64,000 nt of DNA from an uncultured Thermomicrobia bacterium (GTDB lineage: Bacteria; Chloroflexota; Chloroflexia; Thermomicrobiales; JALYUS01): NCBI GenBank assembly GCA_937968015.1, contig CALBSO010000146.1, forward strand, positions 62,001 to 126,000, read 5' to 3'. Made by a program: the position numbers and the translations under genes. Each line of letters opens with the position of its first letter. Within the stretch, counting starts at the first letter, position 1. The notes beneath the pieces were generated by a model. It saw nothing but the letters and a program-made list of their open reading frames with translations. It made no database searches and was not told the origin of the DNA. This document shows positions 35,865 through 43,896 of this stretch, one piece after another.

Positions 35865-36067
35865 CTACTGCCGGATTTCCGTGCCCTGCTCGGTCAGACG
35901 AACGTCAATCACGCCGTCGCGATCCACATCCTCGATGAGATTGCGGCGATCAGATCAGTGTCGTTCATGCCGAGTGCGCTCGCGATCTCATTCGCGTCCA
36001 CAAACGGCCGATCTGGCGTCCCGGCGCGGCGGCCGAGCGCAGAGAAGAATTCCGTCGTCATGCTCAT
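35865..36067 (-). pseudogene. Small hypothetical gene with frameshift
   Basis: ATG at 36067 follows GAGGGAG and opens FFSALGRRAGTPDRPF and VDANEIASALGMNDTDLI. That frame stops after 52 residues at 35909, while NLIEDVDRDGVIDVRLTEQ continues in the next frame to 35865. Together they would give about 65 residues of unknown function. A sequencing slip or real decay are both possible. Confidence 0.5.
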
Positions 36068-36103
36068 CGGTGCTCCCTCTCCTGGAACGAGACGCCGGGT
36101 ACC

Positions 36104-37141
36104 TTATCGCACGTCTATCGTTATCACCTGCACCGCGTTATTGCCGTAGCCGAGACGATTCCACGCTGGGCTATCGGGCTGGCAGTTCCCCGCAATGTCG
36201 CTGGCTCGGGCGCGGAAGACATGCCGGCCAGGATCGGCGCCAGGCCAATCAAAACTCCACTCCTGCCAGTGGTAGGGGCCGGTGGGTGGCTTGACACGGG
36301 CAGGCTGCCACTCGCCCGCGCCATCAACGCTCACCTCAACCACCGTGATCGGGCCGCTGCCGGACCATGCTTTGCCACGAAGCGTGTACGGGCCGCGCGG
36401 GAGTATGTCGCCGGGTGCGGGGTCGGTGACGAGGGCTTTGGGAAAGATCGTCGTGACCGCCTCGCGCGCGCGATCGGGCCATTCGAATTGGTACGACGTG
36501 GTCTGGAACTGCCCCACGTAGGGAGTGGCGAGCACCTCAATGCGATACAGCCACTTGACCGACGCCATGCCATACCAACCGGGCACCAGTAGGCGCAAAG
36601 GCGCGCCGTGATCGGGGGGCAGCGGCACGCCGTTCATCGCCCAGGCAACCAGCGCCTCGGTCGCGGGATCACGCGCGCGTTCGAGCGCGAGCGCGCGGCC
36701 GAAGGGAATATCCGGCCCCCCTTTGTATGCGCCGTGATCGGCCCCCTCGAAGTAGACTTCCACACCGTCCGGACGGGGAGCGGCCCGCTCCAGAATCAGA
36801 TGCAACGGCACGCCCGTCCAACGTGCGGTGCCGACCGCGTTGCCGGCCCATGGCTCGCCGGTCGGCAGCGGCATCAGGCCGATCCGGCCGTTGCCGGCGC
36901 ATTCCAAAGTGACGGTCAGGGTCGTCGCGGGCATCGCGCGCAACTCGTCAAGCGTCAGCGTCAGTGGCCGCTCGACCGCGCCGCCGATGGTGAGCGTCCC
37001 CGGATGGTCGGGCAAGGAGAAGTTGGAGCGGACGTAGTGCAGCGACGTGGGCGTCACTGGCTCGCGGAGCGCTTCGAGCGGCGTCTCGGCATTGAACGGC
37101 TCCGCCTTGACCATCACTAACTGAGACCGATCCATTCCCAT
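36104..37141 (-). CDS. Sulfite oxidase-like molybdopterin oxidoreductase
   Basis: 345 residues: a Mo-cofactor domain and a C-terminal dimerisation domain of the sulfite oxidase family. The Mo-ligating Cys is in VTLECAGNGR, and WYGMASVKWLYRIEV is a conserved block near residue 190. There is no heme domain, and no Tat or Sec leader, so it is either cytoplasmic or depends on a partner. GAAGGGA precedes the ATG. True sulfite oxidation is not proven by sequence. Confidence 0.9.
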   Translation of the reverse strand: MGMDRSQLVMVKAEPFNAETPLEALREPVTPTSLHYVRSNFSLPDHPGTLTIGGAVERPLTLTLDELRAMPATTLTVTLECAGNGRIGLMPLPTGEPWAGNAVGTARWTGVPLHLILERAAPRPDGVEVYFEGADHGAYKGGPDIPFGRALALERARDPATEALVAWAMNGVPLPPDHGAPLRLLVPGWYGMASVKWLYRIEVLATPYVGQFQTTSYQFEWPDRAREAVTTIFPKALVTDPAPGDILPRGPYTLRGKAWSGSGPITVVEVSVDGAGEWQPARVKPPTGPYHWQEWSFDWPGADPGRHVFRARASDIAGNCQPDSPAWNRLGYGNNAVQVITIDVR

Positions 37142-37339
37142 GTCGTTCCCTTCTCGTGAGACAGATCAAGACGAACTGCGCGGAATAATCTGTTGGCGCG
37201 GCGTCGTGTGCCAGTCATTCGAGTGTATGCGTCCCGTGAAAAGCATGCAACACCGATTGCTCGCCATCGTTTCGCGGCCGGTTCCTGCGGTATCATTGGC
37301 CCCGATCGTGCCCGCACTCTCAACCGGAAAGGAACCCCG

Positions 37340-39277
37340 ATGCCACGACCGCTCGAACCCGCCGATATCCTCTCCCTGCAATCCGTCGGGGACCCGCAGA
37401 TGTCGCCCGATGGGACACGGATCGTCTACACCGTTGGGACGATGGATGTCGAGCAGGATAAGACGAACTCAACGCTCTGGGTCGCAGCAACAGACGGCAA
37501 GGGGCCGCGCCAACTGACGCGCGGGAAGGTGCGGGATAGCAACCCGCGCTGGTCGCCGGATGGGCAGTGGATTGCCTTCACCTCGGATCGTGGGGATGAG
37601 CCGCCGCAGATCTGGCTCCTGCCACTCGCAGGGGGTGAGCCACTGCAACTGACGACGCTCCATCATGGCGCGGGCACACCCGTCTGGTCGCCGGACGGCG
37701 CGCGGATCGCCTTTGCCGCCCGTGTCACGCCGAAAGATCAGCCGAAGAACGCGCCGCGCGTCGCCCGCCGCCTGCGCACGTTCGTCAATGGCGGCGGCTA
37801 CATCGGCGACGGCTTTTGGCATCTCTTCGTCGTGGATGTGCCAAGCGGTGTCGCGCGCCAGATCACCGAGGGCGAGTGGCATCACTTCACGCCCGCGTGG
37901 TCGCCGGACGGCGCCCGGCTCGCGTTCGTGACGACGCGGCGGGAGGAGTGGGACCTCGAATGGATCTGGGATATCTACGTGAGCGACGCGGAGGGCGGCG
38001 ACCGGCGTCAACTGACGCGGAGCAGCGGTGTTGCGCAAGGTCCGGCATGGTCGCCGGATGGTACGAAGATCGCCTACTACGACAACGGCAACACCCGCAC
38101 CGGCTCGACGGAGGATTACCACCTGCATGTCATCCCGGCGGTAGGCGACGACGCGATGAACCTCACCGGCCACATGGACCGCGGTGTGAACGCCTGGGAG
38201 CCACCCACGCCCGCCATTCCGCCCCTCTGGTCGCCAGATAGCCAATCTGTGCTCGCCGTCCTCAATTTCGCGGGTAACGCACACTGCTACCGCTTCAGCA
38301 TGGACGGCGAGGCGACACGTGTTATTGGCGGCACGGGCAGCACGGGCTGGCCGACGATGTGCGCGGACGGGTCGCGACTCGCGTTCCTCTGGGCCGGCCC
38401 TGGCGCGCCAGCCGAGGTCTGGGCGTGCGACCGGAGTGGTGGCGACCGGCGGCAACTGACGCGGACGAACGGTGCGCTAATGGCGGAAATCGCTGTCAGC
38501 GCGCCGGAGCGGTTCGCGATCCCGGCAGAGGATGGGCGACAGGTCGAGAGCGTTCTCTGGCTGCCGCCCGGCCAGACGGCGGCGGATGGCCCGTTCCCGA
38601 CGCTCCTCCATCTGCACGGCGGGCCGCACGGCGCGGTCGGGGAAGCATTTTCGACGCAACAGCAACTGCTTGCCACACATGGCTTCGCGGTCTACTCGAT
38701 CAACTTCCGGGGCAGCGCGGGCTACGGCAAGACGTTCGCGGACACCATCCTCGCGGACTGGGGCGCGAAGGAGCACGCGGACAGTATGACCGCGCTCGAC
38801 GCCTTGATCGCGCGCGGCATCGCGGACCCGCACCGGCTCGGCGTCTTCGGCGGCTCGTACGGCGGCTATATGACGAACTACGTCATCACGCACACCGATC
38901 GCTTCCACGCCGCTGTGACGATGGCGACCATCAGCGATCTCGCCACGCTCTCCGGCACGACGGACCAGTGGGAATCCATTGATTTCGACAGTGGCGGCGC
39001 GCCGTGGGAGGCAGAGACGTATTATCGGGAGCACTCCGCGATGCCCCTCGTCGCGCGGATCACGACGCCGCTGCTCATCATGCACGGCGAGGAGGACTAC
39101 ACCTGTCGCGTCACGGAGGCGGAGCAGCTCTTCGTCGCCTTGCGGAAACTGCGGCGGGAGGTCGAATTCGTCCGCTATCCCGGCGAATCGCACGGCTTCA
39201 CGCGCGGTCGCCCCCAAACGCAGCGAGACGCGCTGACACGGCTACTCGGCTGGTTCACAGATCATCTGACGGCGTAA
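37340..39277 (+). CDS. S9 family prolyl oligopeptidase-like peptidase
   Basis: 645 residues. The N-terminal beta-propeller contains repeated WSPDG blocks (at least five, TolB/WD40-like). The C-terminal alpha/beta hydrolase domain has HLHGGPHG, the nucleophile in FGGSYGGYMTNYV, the Asp in MHGEEDYTCRV and the His in GESHGFTRG. It resembles acylaminoacyl peptidase/DPP4-like enzymes. No signal peptide, so probably cytoplasmic. GGAAAGGA precedes the ATG. Confidence 0.93.
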   Translation: MPRPLEPADILSLQSVGDPQMSPDGTRIVYTVGTMDVEQDKTNSTLWVAATDGKGPRQLTRGKVRDSNPRWSPDGQWIAFTSDRGDEPPQIWLLPLAGGEPLQLTTLHHGAGTPVWSPDGARIAFAARVTPKDQPKNAPRVARRLRTFVNGGGYIGDGFWHLFVVDVPSGVARQITEGEWHHFTPAWSPDGARLAFVTTRREEWDLEWIWDIYVSDAEGGDRRQLTRSSGVAQGPAWSPDGTKIAYYDNGNTRTGSTEDYHLHVIPAVGDDAMNLTGHMDRGVNAWEPPTPAIPPLWSPDSQSVLAVLNFAGNAHCYRFSMDGEATRVIGGTGSTGWPTMCADGSRLAFLWAGPGAPAEVWACDRSGGDRRQLTRTNGALMAEIAVSAPERFAIPAEDGRQVESVLWLPPGQTAADGPFPTLLHLHGGPHGAVGEAFSTQQQLLATHGFAVYSINFRGSAGYGKTFADTILADWGAKEHADSMTALDALIARGIADPHRLGVFGGSYGGYMTNYVITHTDRFHAAVTMATISDLATLSGTTDQWESIDFDSGGAPWEAETYYREHSAMPLVARITTPLLIMHGEEDYTCRVTEAEQLFVALRKLRREVEFVRYPGESHGFTRGRPQTQRDALTRLLGWFTDHLTA

Positions 39278-39327
39278 GATCTCTCACTTCCGACTCCTCT
39301 GCGTCGCCCGGTGCGCAATCGGCCCGA

Positions 39328-39369
39328 CAAAACAAAACGGGGTGGCACGCATGCATACGTGCCACCCCG
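39328..39369 (-). terminator. Strong terminator of a short minus-strand gene
   Basis: CGGGGTGGCACG and CGTGCCACCCCG form a 12-base stem. On the minus strand it is followed by TTTTGTTTTG. It lies 33 bases after the stop of the microprotein at 39402 and implies that this small gene is transcribed. Confidence 0.75.
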
Positions 39370-39401
39370 ATCGTATTGTGGAGAGGAGTGAGCCTGCGGC
39401 G

Positions 39402-39536
39402 TCAGTCGCCCGACGGATCGTTCGTGAACGTCATCCGCGACTGCGGTTGCCGCGCGCCGCGCGAGAGTATCAACGCACCAATGAGGAAGGCCGCGATAAT
39501 CAGATGCCAGAGCAAGAGTTCGATAAAAAACTGCAT
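39402..39536 (-). CDS. Single-span membrane microprotein (44 residues)
   Basis: MQFFIELLLWHLIIAAFLIG is a hydrophobic helix at the N-terminus, followed by a basic RGARQPQSR and a polar tail. The gene is followed directly by a strong terminator in its own direction and has a GGGGG-type ribosome site. Too short for most gene callers. Function unknown; it may join a membrane complex. Confidence 0.55.
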   Translation of the reverse strand: MQFFIELLLWHLIIAAFLIGALILSRGARQPQSRMTFTNDPSGD

Positions 39537-39713
39537 CGGTCGTGCCCCCGTCCGTTACTCTGCCGCTTCTCGAAAGGTTCTCCCATTGCCTGTGAGTATG
39601 ACAAAGCATAAATCGTGCCACACCGTCCGAAGTGCCGGATTGGCATGGCCGAAGGGACAGGTGCGCCCGCATACGATCCGATCACAATTGTGTGCGAGCA
39701 TTGAGAGGACAGG

Positions 39714-39771
39714 GTGGTGGCGGGCTGCGGCCTGCCGTTCGTCGCTGCTACAGGCCGCAGCCCGCCATCAC
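39714..39771. repeat. Large inverted repeat upstream of second ABC operon
   Basis: GTGGTGGCGGGCTGCGGCC and onward pairs over 21 bases, with one G-T wobble, with its complement at 39751-39771; the loop is 16 bases. No T-tract. The remainder of the 320-base gap holds the promoter at 39793. Confidence 0.55.
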
Positions 39772-39792
39772 CGGCAACTGTGCGTATCAGGC

Positions 39793-39820
39793 TTGACGAT
39801 TGTTTGCGGAGTGTTATAAC
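39793..39820 (+). promoter_or_regulatory. Promoter of the second sugar ABC operon
   Basis: TTGACG and TATAAC separated by 16 bases, about 38 bases before the first permease start. Confidence 0.6.
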
Positions 39821-39857
39821 GATGCAGAGGAATGTCCGTTCATGATGAGGAAAACGC

Positions 39858-40790
39858 ATGGCCACTGAGCAAGCCAGTGTATCGGTTCCCCATGCGCGCG
39901 GTTCGTCGCGGCTGCGCGAGTGGCAGGCGACACTCGTGTCGCTGCTGTATCTGCTGCCCTCACTGGTCGCCTTCTCCGTTTTCGTCTTCTACCCGGTCGT
40001 GAAATCGCTCTGGATCAGCCTCCATGCGGACAATCCGTTCGGCGGCACGTCGGATATCTATGTGGGGCTTGACCAGTACAAAAACGCACTCTCGTCCCCG
40101 GATTACCGAAACGCGCTCAAGGTCACGATTCTCTATACGCTCTATACTGTCCCGATCGGGCTACTCATCGCGCTGACGCTCGCAGTGATGGCGAACCTGC
40201 GGCTGCGGGCGATCTCCATCTTTCGCGTCGCCTTCGCAATCACGATCGGCGTCTCGGTCGCGGCGGGTGCGGTGATCTTCGCCCTCCTCTACAACCCGAG
40301 CACGGGCGTGCTGAACTACTTCCTCACGCGGCTCGGCCTGCCGTCCGTCCAGTGGTTGACGCACACGAACACGGCGCTCTGGGCGATTGCGATTGGCACG
40401 ATCTGGCTCGGCCTCGGCTTCAACTTCACGATTCTCCTCAGCGGTTTGCAGGGCATCCCTGAGGAACTCTACGAGAGCGCGCGGATTGACGGCGCGGGCG
40501 GCGGCCGGATGTTCTTCAATGTCACGCTGCCGCTGCTCTCACCGACGCTCTTTTTCGTCAGCGTCATTTCGGTGATCGCCGCCTTCCAGAGTTTTGCGCA
40601 GATTGATGTCCTGACCAAGGGCGGCCCGGCAGGCTCGACGAACGTCGTCGTCTACTCGATCTACCGTGATGCGTTCTTCAACTTCCACTCCGCCTACGCC
40701 TCGGCACAGGCGGTCATCCTCTTTATTATCTTGCTGATCCTGACCGGCATCCAATTCAAGTCGCTGGAAGGCAGGGTGTTCTACCAATGA
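39858..40790 (+). CDS. Sugar ABC transporter permease (MalF/UgpA type)
   Basis: 310 residues, six helices beginning VSLLYLLPSLVAFSVFVFYP. The EAA loop ESARIDGAGGGRMFFNVTLP is intact. GAGGA precedes the ATG. It overlaps the next permease by 4 bases (ATGA). Here the permeases precede the binding protein, the reverse of the first operon. Confidence 0.93.
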   Translation: MATEQASVSVPHARGSSRLREWQATLVSLLYLLPSLVAFSVFVFYPVVKSLWISLHADNPFGGTSDIYVGLDQYKNALSSPDYRNALKVTILYTLYTVPIGLLIALTLAVMANLRLRAISIFRVAFAITIGVSVAAGAVIFALLYNPSTGVLNYFLTRLGLPSVQWLTHTNTALWAIAIGTIWLGLGFNFTILLSGLQGIPEELYESARIDGAGGGRMFFNVTLPLLSPTLFFVSVISVIAAFQSFAQIDVLTKGGPAGSTNVVVYSIYRDAFFNFHSAYASAQAVILFIILLILTGIQFKSLEGRVFYQ

Positions 40791-41623
40791 GCGGCTCACC
40801 GAATACCCGCCTGCTGCGGAAGGCGCTGCTCTATGTGCTGCTTGGCGCCGCGGCGCTCGCCATCCTCTTCCCGCTTCTCTACGCGCTCACCGTCAGTTTC
40901 ATGACGCCGGATGAGGCGGCCCGCTTCCCACCCAAATTCATCCCGAGCGGCCTCTATCTGGACAACTACCGCACAGTGCTCGAGCGGTTGCCGATCCCGC
41001 GCTACATTCTCAACAGTTTCATCGTTTCCGGGTGCGTGATGCTGGCGCAGCTGGTGACGGCGAGCCTCGCGGCGTACGCCTTCGCCGTGCGGGAGTTCCG
41101 CGGGCGCACCACGCTCTTCATCATCTTCCTCTCCACGCTGATGATCCCATGGGAAGTGACGGTGATCCCGAACTACCAGACGATCTTGCAGTGGGGCTGG
41201 AAGGATACGTATATCGGCCTGATCGCGCCGTTCGTCGCGACGGGCTTCGGCACGTTCCTCCTGCGACAATTCTTTCTGACGATCCCGAAGGAACTGCACG
41301 ACGCCGCGACGCTCGATGGCTGCGGCAGCCTGCGCTATCTGCTGACCATCGTCATCCCGCTCTCGCGCCCGGCGCTCGGCACGCTGGGAGTGTATAGTTT
41401 CCTCCAGACGTGGAACCAGTACCTCTGGCCGCTGCTCGTCACGGACAGCAAGAATATGCGGACCTCGCAGATCGGCATCGCCTTCCTCCGCACCGAGGAA
41501 TCAATCTCCTACAATCTCATCATGGCCGGGGTCGTGCTCGTCCTCGTGCCGACGATCGCGCTGCTGATTATCGGGCAGCGCCAACTGATTCGGGGACTCA
41601 CCGCCGGCTCCGTCAAGGGGTAA
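40787..41623 (+). CDS. Sugar ABC transporter permease (MalG/UgpE type)
   Basis: 278 residues. The EAA loop DAATLDGCGSLRYLLTIVIP and the C-terminal QRQLIRGLTAGSVKG mark the second permease of a CUT1 importer. Translationally coupled to the first. No ATPase gene follows. Confidence 0.93.
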   Translation: MSGSPNTRLLRKALLYVLLGAAALAILFPLLYALTVSFMTPDEAARFPPKFIPSGLYLDNYRTVLERLPIPRYILNSFIVSGCVMLAQLVTASLAAYAFAVREFRGRTTLFIIFLSTLMIPWEVTVIPNYQTILQWGWKDTYIGLIAPFVATGFGTFLLRQFFLTIPKELHDAATLDGCGSLRYLLTIVIPLSRPALGTLGVYSFLQTWNQYLWPLLVTDSKNMRTSQIGIAFLRTEESISYNLIMAGVVLVLVPTIALLIIGQRQLIRGLTAGSVKG

Positions 41624-41668
41624 CGGCGGGCAGACCATTGACGGTTCTTTGCAGCAAAGGAGCAACAG

Positions 41669-43183
41669 GTGGAAGGTATGGAACGGGACAGACGGCTCTC
41701 TCGACGGAATCTGCTTCGCCTCGGTGTCGGCGCCGCCGCGACGGGCGCCCTCGCAGCGATCGTGAGTGCGTGCGGCGGCAGCAGCGCGACGACGGCGCCG
41801 ACCACGGCAGCCACCGCCGCCGCGACAACCGCCGCCGGTGGCTCGACGCCGGCCGCGCCCGTCGCGACCGGTGCGCCGCCGCCCGCGACGCTGCCCGCCG
41901 CGACGCCGAAGACGGCAAAGAACGCGAACGCGACCAAACTCACCTTCTGGCATGCCCTTGGCGGCGTCAACGGCGATATTGTGAGCAGTCTGGTTAATCA
42001 GTTCAACGACAGCCAGACCGACATCTTCGTGCAGGACATCTTCCAGGGTGGCTACGATGATGAGTTGAACAAGTTCCGCGCCGGGTTGCAGGCGAAGAGC
42101 GGCCCGCACATCATTCAGGTCTACGACATCGGCCAGCGCTTCATGATTGACAGCAAGGCGACCGAGCCGATGCAGACCTTCGTGGACGCGGACAAGTTCG
42201 ACCTCTCGCAGTTCGAGAAGCCACTGCTCGACTACTACTCCGTGGATAAGAAACTGAACGCGATGCCATTCAACACCTCCAACCCGATCTTGTATTACAA
42301 CAAGAACGCCTTCCAGGCTGTCGGGCTGGACCCGACCAAGCCTCCGCGCACCTGGGACGAGGTGGCAGCAGCAGCAGAGAAACTCACCAAGAAGGACGCG
42401 AGCGGCAAGCCGCAACCCGGCCTCAACTTCGCGATTTACGGCTGGTTCTTCGAGCAGTGGCTCGCCACCGAGAATGCCCTCTACGCCGATCCGGAAAATG
42501 GCCGGGGCGCGCAGCGGGCGACGAAGGTCGTCTACAACAGCGACGCGGGCGTCAAGATCCTCGATTGGTGGAAGGGGATGATTGACAAGGGGACGGCGTC
42601 CAACCTCGGTCGGAACACCAGCGACTCGCAGACGGCTTTCGCCGCCGGGCAGGCGGCGATCATCGTTGAATCCACCGCCTCCCTGAAGGGCATCATCAAC
42701 AAAGTTGGCGGCAAGTTCGATGTCGGCACCGGCTTCTATCCGCGCCCGACGACGGGCGGCGAGCAGGGCGGCATCATCATGGGCGGCGCGGCCGTCTACA
42801 TCGCCAAGGACAAGCCGGACAAGGAGAAGCAGGCGGCCTGGAAGTTCGTCCAGTTCATTTCTCAGCCGAAACAACAGGCCTTCTTCCACATCGGCACCGG
42901 TTACTTCCCGATCCGCAAGGACGCTTACGACCTGCCAGAGGTCAAGGCGAACACGGCGAAGTTCCCGCAGTTCCAGACGGCGGTAGACCAACTGCACGCC
43001 AACCCATCGAACCCCGCGACGAACGGCGCGGTGCTCGGCGTCTTCACGCAGTCGCGCACCACCGACGTTGAGGGCGCGATCGAGAAGGTTTTGCTCGGCA
43101 AGGCCACCGCCAAGGCTGCTCTCGACGAGGCCGCCGCTGCCTCCAACAAGGCCCTGGACACGTACAACGCGTCTGTGAAGTAA
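41669..43183 (+). CDS. ABC transporter substrate-binding lipoprotein (sugar type)
   Basis: 504 residues from GTG, 7 bases after AAAGGAG. The leader SRRNLLRLGVG is twin-arginine, and VSAC is the lipobox, with the anchor Cys at 35. A Thr/Ala-rich linker precedes KLTFWHALGG, the start of the UgpB-like domain. GGAAVYIAKDKPDKEKQAAW and FFHIGTGYFPIRKDAY suggest the glycerol-3-phosphate/maltose group of ligands. Not closely related to the pair at 5039 and 8790. Confidence 0.92.
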   Translation: MEGMERDRRLSRRNLLRLGVGAAATGALAAIVSACGGSSATTAPTTAATAAATTAAGGSTPAAPVATGAPPPATLPAATPKTAKNANATKLTFWHALGGVNGDIVSSLVNQFNDSQTDIFVQDIFQGGYDDELNKFRAGLQAKSGPHIIQVYDIGQRFMIDSKATEPMQTFVDADKFDLSQFEKPLLDYYSVDKKLNAMPFNTSNPILYYNKNAFQAVGLDPTKPPRTWDEVAAAAEKLTKKDASGKPQPGLNFAIYGWFFEQWLATENALYADPENGRGAQRATKVVYNSDAGVKILDWWKGMIDKGTASNLGRNTSDSQTAFAAGQAAIIVESTASLKGIINKVGGKFDVGTGFYPRPTTGGEQGGIIMGGAAVYIAKDKPDKEKQAAWKFVQFISQPKQQAFFHIGTGYFPIRKDAYDLPEVKANTAKFPQFQTAVDQLHANPSNPATNGAVLGVFTQSRTTDVEGAIEKVLLGKATAKAALDEAAAASNKALDTYNASVK

Positions 43184-43199
43184 TAAATCTCCCCCCCTG

Positions 43200-43235
43200 C
43201 CCCCTCTCCATTGCGATGGAGAGGGGGAGATTTTT
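43200..43235 (+). terminator. Terminator of the second sugar ABC operon
   Basis: CCCCCTCTCCAT and ATGGAGAGGGGG form a 12-base perfect stem with loop TGCG, then AGATTTTTG. Confidence 0.85.
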
Positions 43236-43386
43236 GTGGTTATTTCACGTCTCTCGGCGGCAGGGTCAACCCGGTGGAGTCGTCAGTGGATCATTCTGGC
43301 TTTCCGATCAGATTATCGAGCCGTCCAAAGATCGCATGTTGTCATGCCAGGCGAGAGTTCGTGCATTATGCCAATGTCCGTACAGA

Positions 43387-43415
43387 TTGACACGGGTGCA
43401 GGAGGATGGTATCGT
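43387..43415 (+). promoter_or_regulatory. Promoter of the lysine operon
   Basis: TTGACA and TATCGT separated by 17 bases. Transcription would start near 43422, just before the T-box leader. Confidence 0.65.
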
Positions 43416-43429
43416 CCGCATTGGTAAGA

Positions 43430-43780
43430 AACCGTCAACGGCGTTGACGAGGGAGAGTACCGAAGGGAACGGCACAGCGACCCGCGCGAGGTGTGAGGCG
43501 GGGCCGGGAAGAGCGGGGAAAAAGCCTCTGAGCCGCAAGGTGGATGCATCCTCCGGGATGTTGATGCCACGCCGGGTCGCCTCCGTTACCATAGGCGCGC
43601 GTATCGAATCTCCTGGTGGCGTAGGCGTAGCCTGCGCAGAGTGAACAGGCTGAAGCCTATTCCCCCAGATGTTCCGTACGGCTGAGGCGATGCCCATACC
43701 GGCGTCGCGAACTTGGGTGGTACCACGAAGCCCGCGATCACCGCGCCGCTCGTCCCAATCGGGATGAGGGCGTTTTTGTT
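43430..43780 (+). ncRNA. T-box riboswitch, lysine-specific, upstream of lysS
   Basis: The antiterminator sequence GGGTGGTACCACG is at 43715, and a terminator (43744-43772, then TTTTTGTTT) follows. Stem I is readable: CGGC pairs with GCCG, a K-turn is formed by GTTGAC and TGA, GAGG pairs with CCTC, and the loop-E strand is GAGAGTA. The opposite strand GAAAAAG contains the specifier AAA at 43521-43523, Lys. AGCGA and GGTGTGAG fit the distal interlocking T-loops. Uncharged tRNA-Lys should stabilise the antiterminator and switch the operon on. Confidence 0.9.
43615..43663. repeat. Bipartite REP-like element, copy 2
   Basis: A 49-base reverse copy of 23185-23234, with AGGCTGAAGCCT as the clear palindromic half. 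It lies inside the T-box leader between Stem I and the antiterminator. Confidence 0.7.
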
Positions 43781-43814
43781 TGCCCCTCCGGGCGGCGCGG
43801 ATGATGGGAGTAAC

Positions 43815-43878
43815 GAGTATCGGCTATCGAGTATCGAGAGAGTCCAACCCCTCGTTACTCGTTCCTCGTTCCTTGTTA
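43815..43878. repeat. Heptamer repeats in lysS leader
   Basis: Two runs with exact period 7: GAGTATC, GGCTATC, GAGTATC, GAGAGAG (43815-43842) and CTCGTTA, CTCGTTC, CTCGTTC, CTTGTTA (43851-43878). AGTAACGAG at 43809 can pair with CTCGTTACT at 43851. Confidence 0.65.
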
Positions 43879-43896
43879 CGCAACGGGAGGCTCGTG

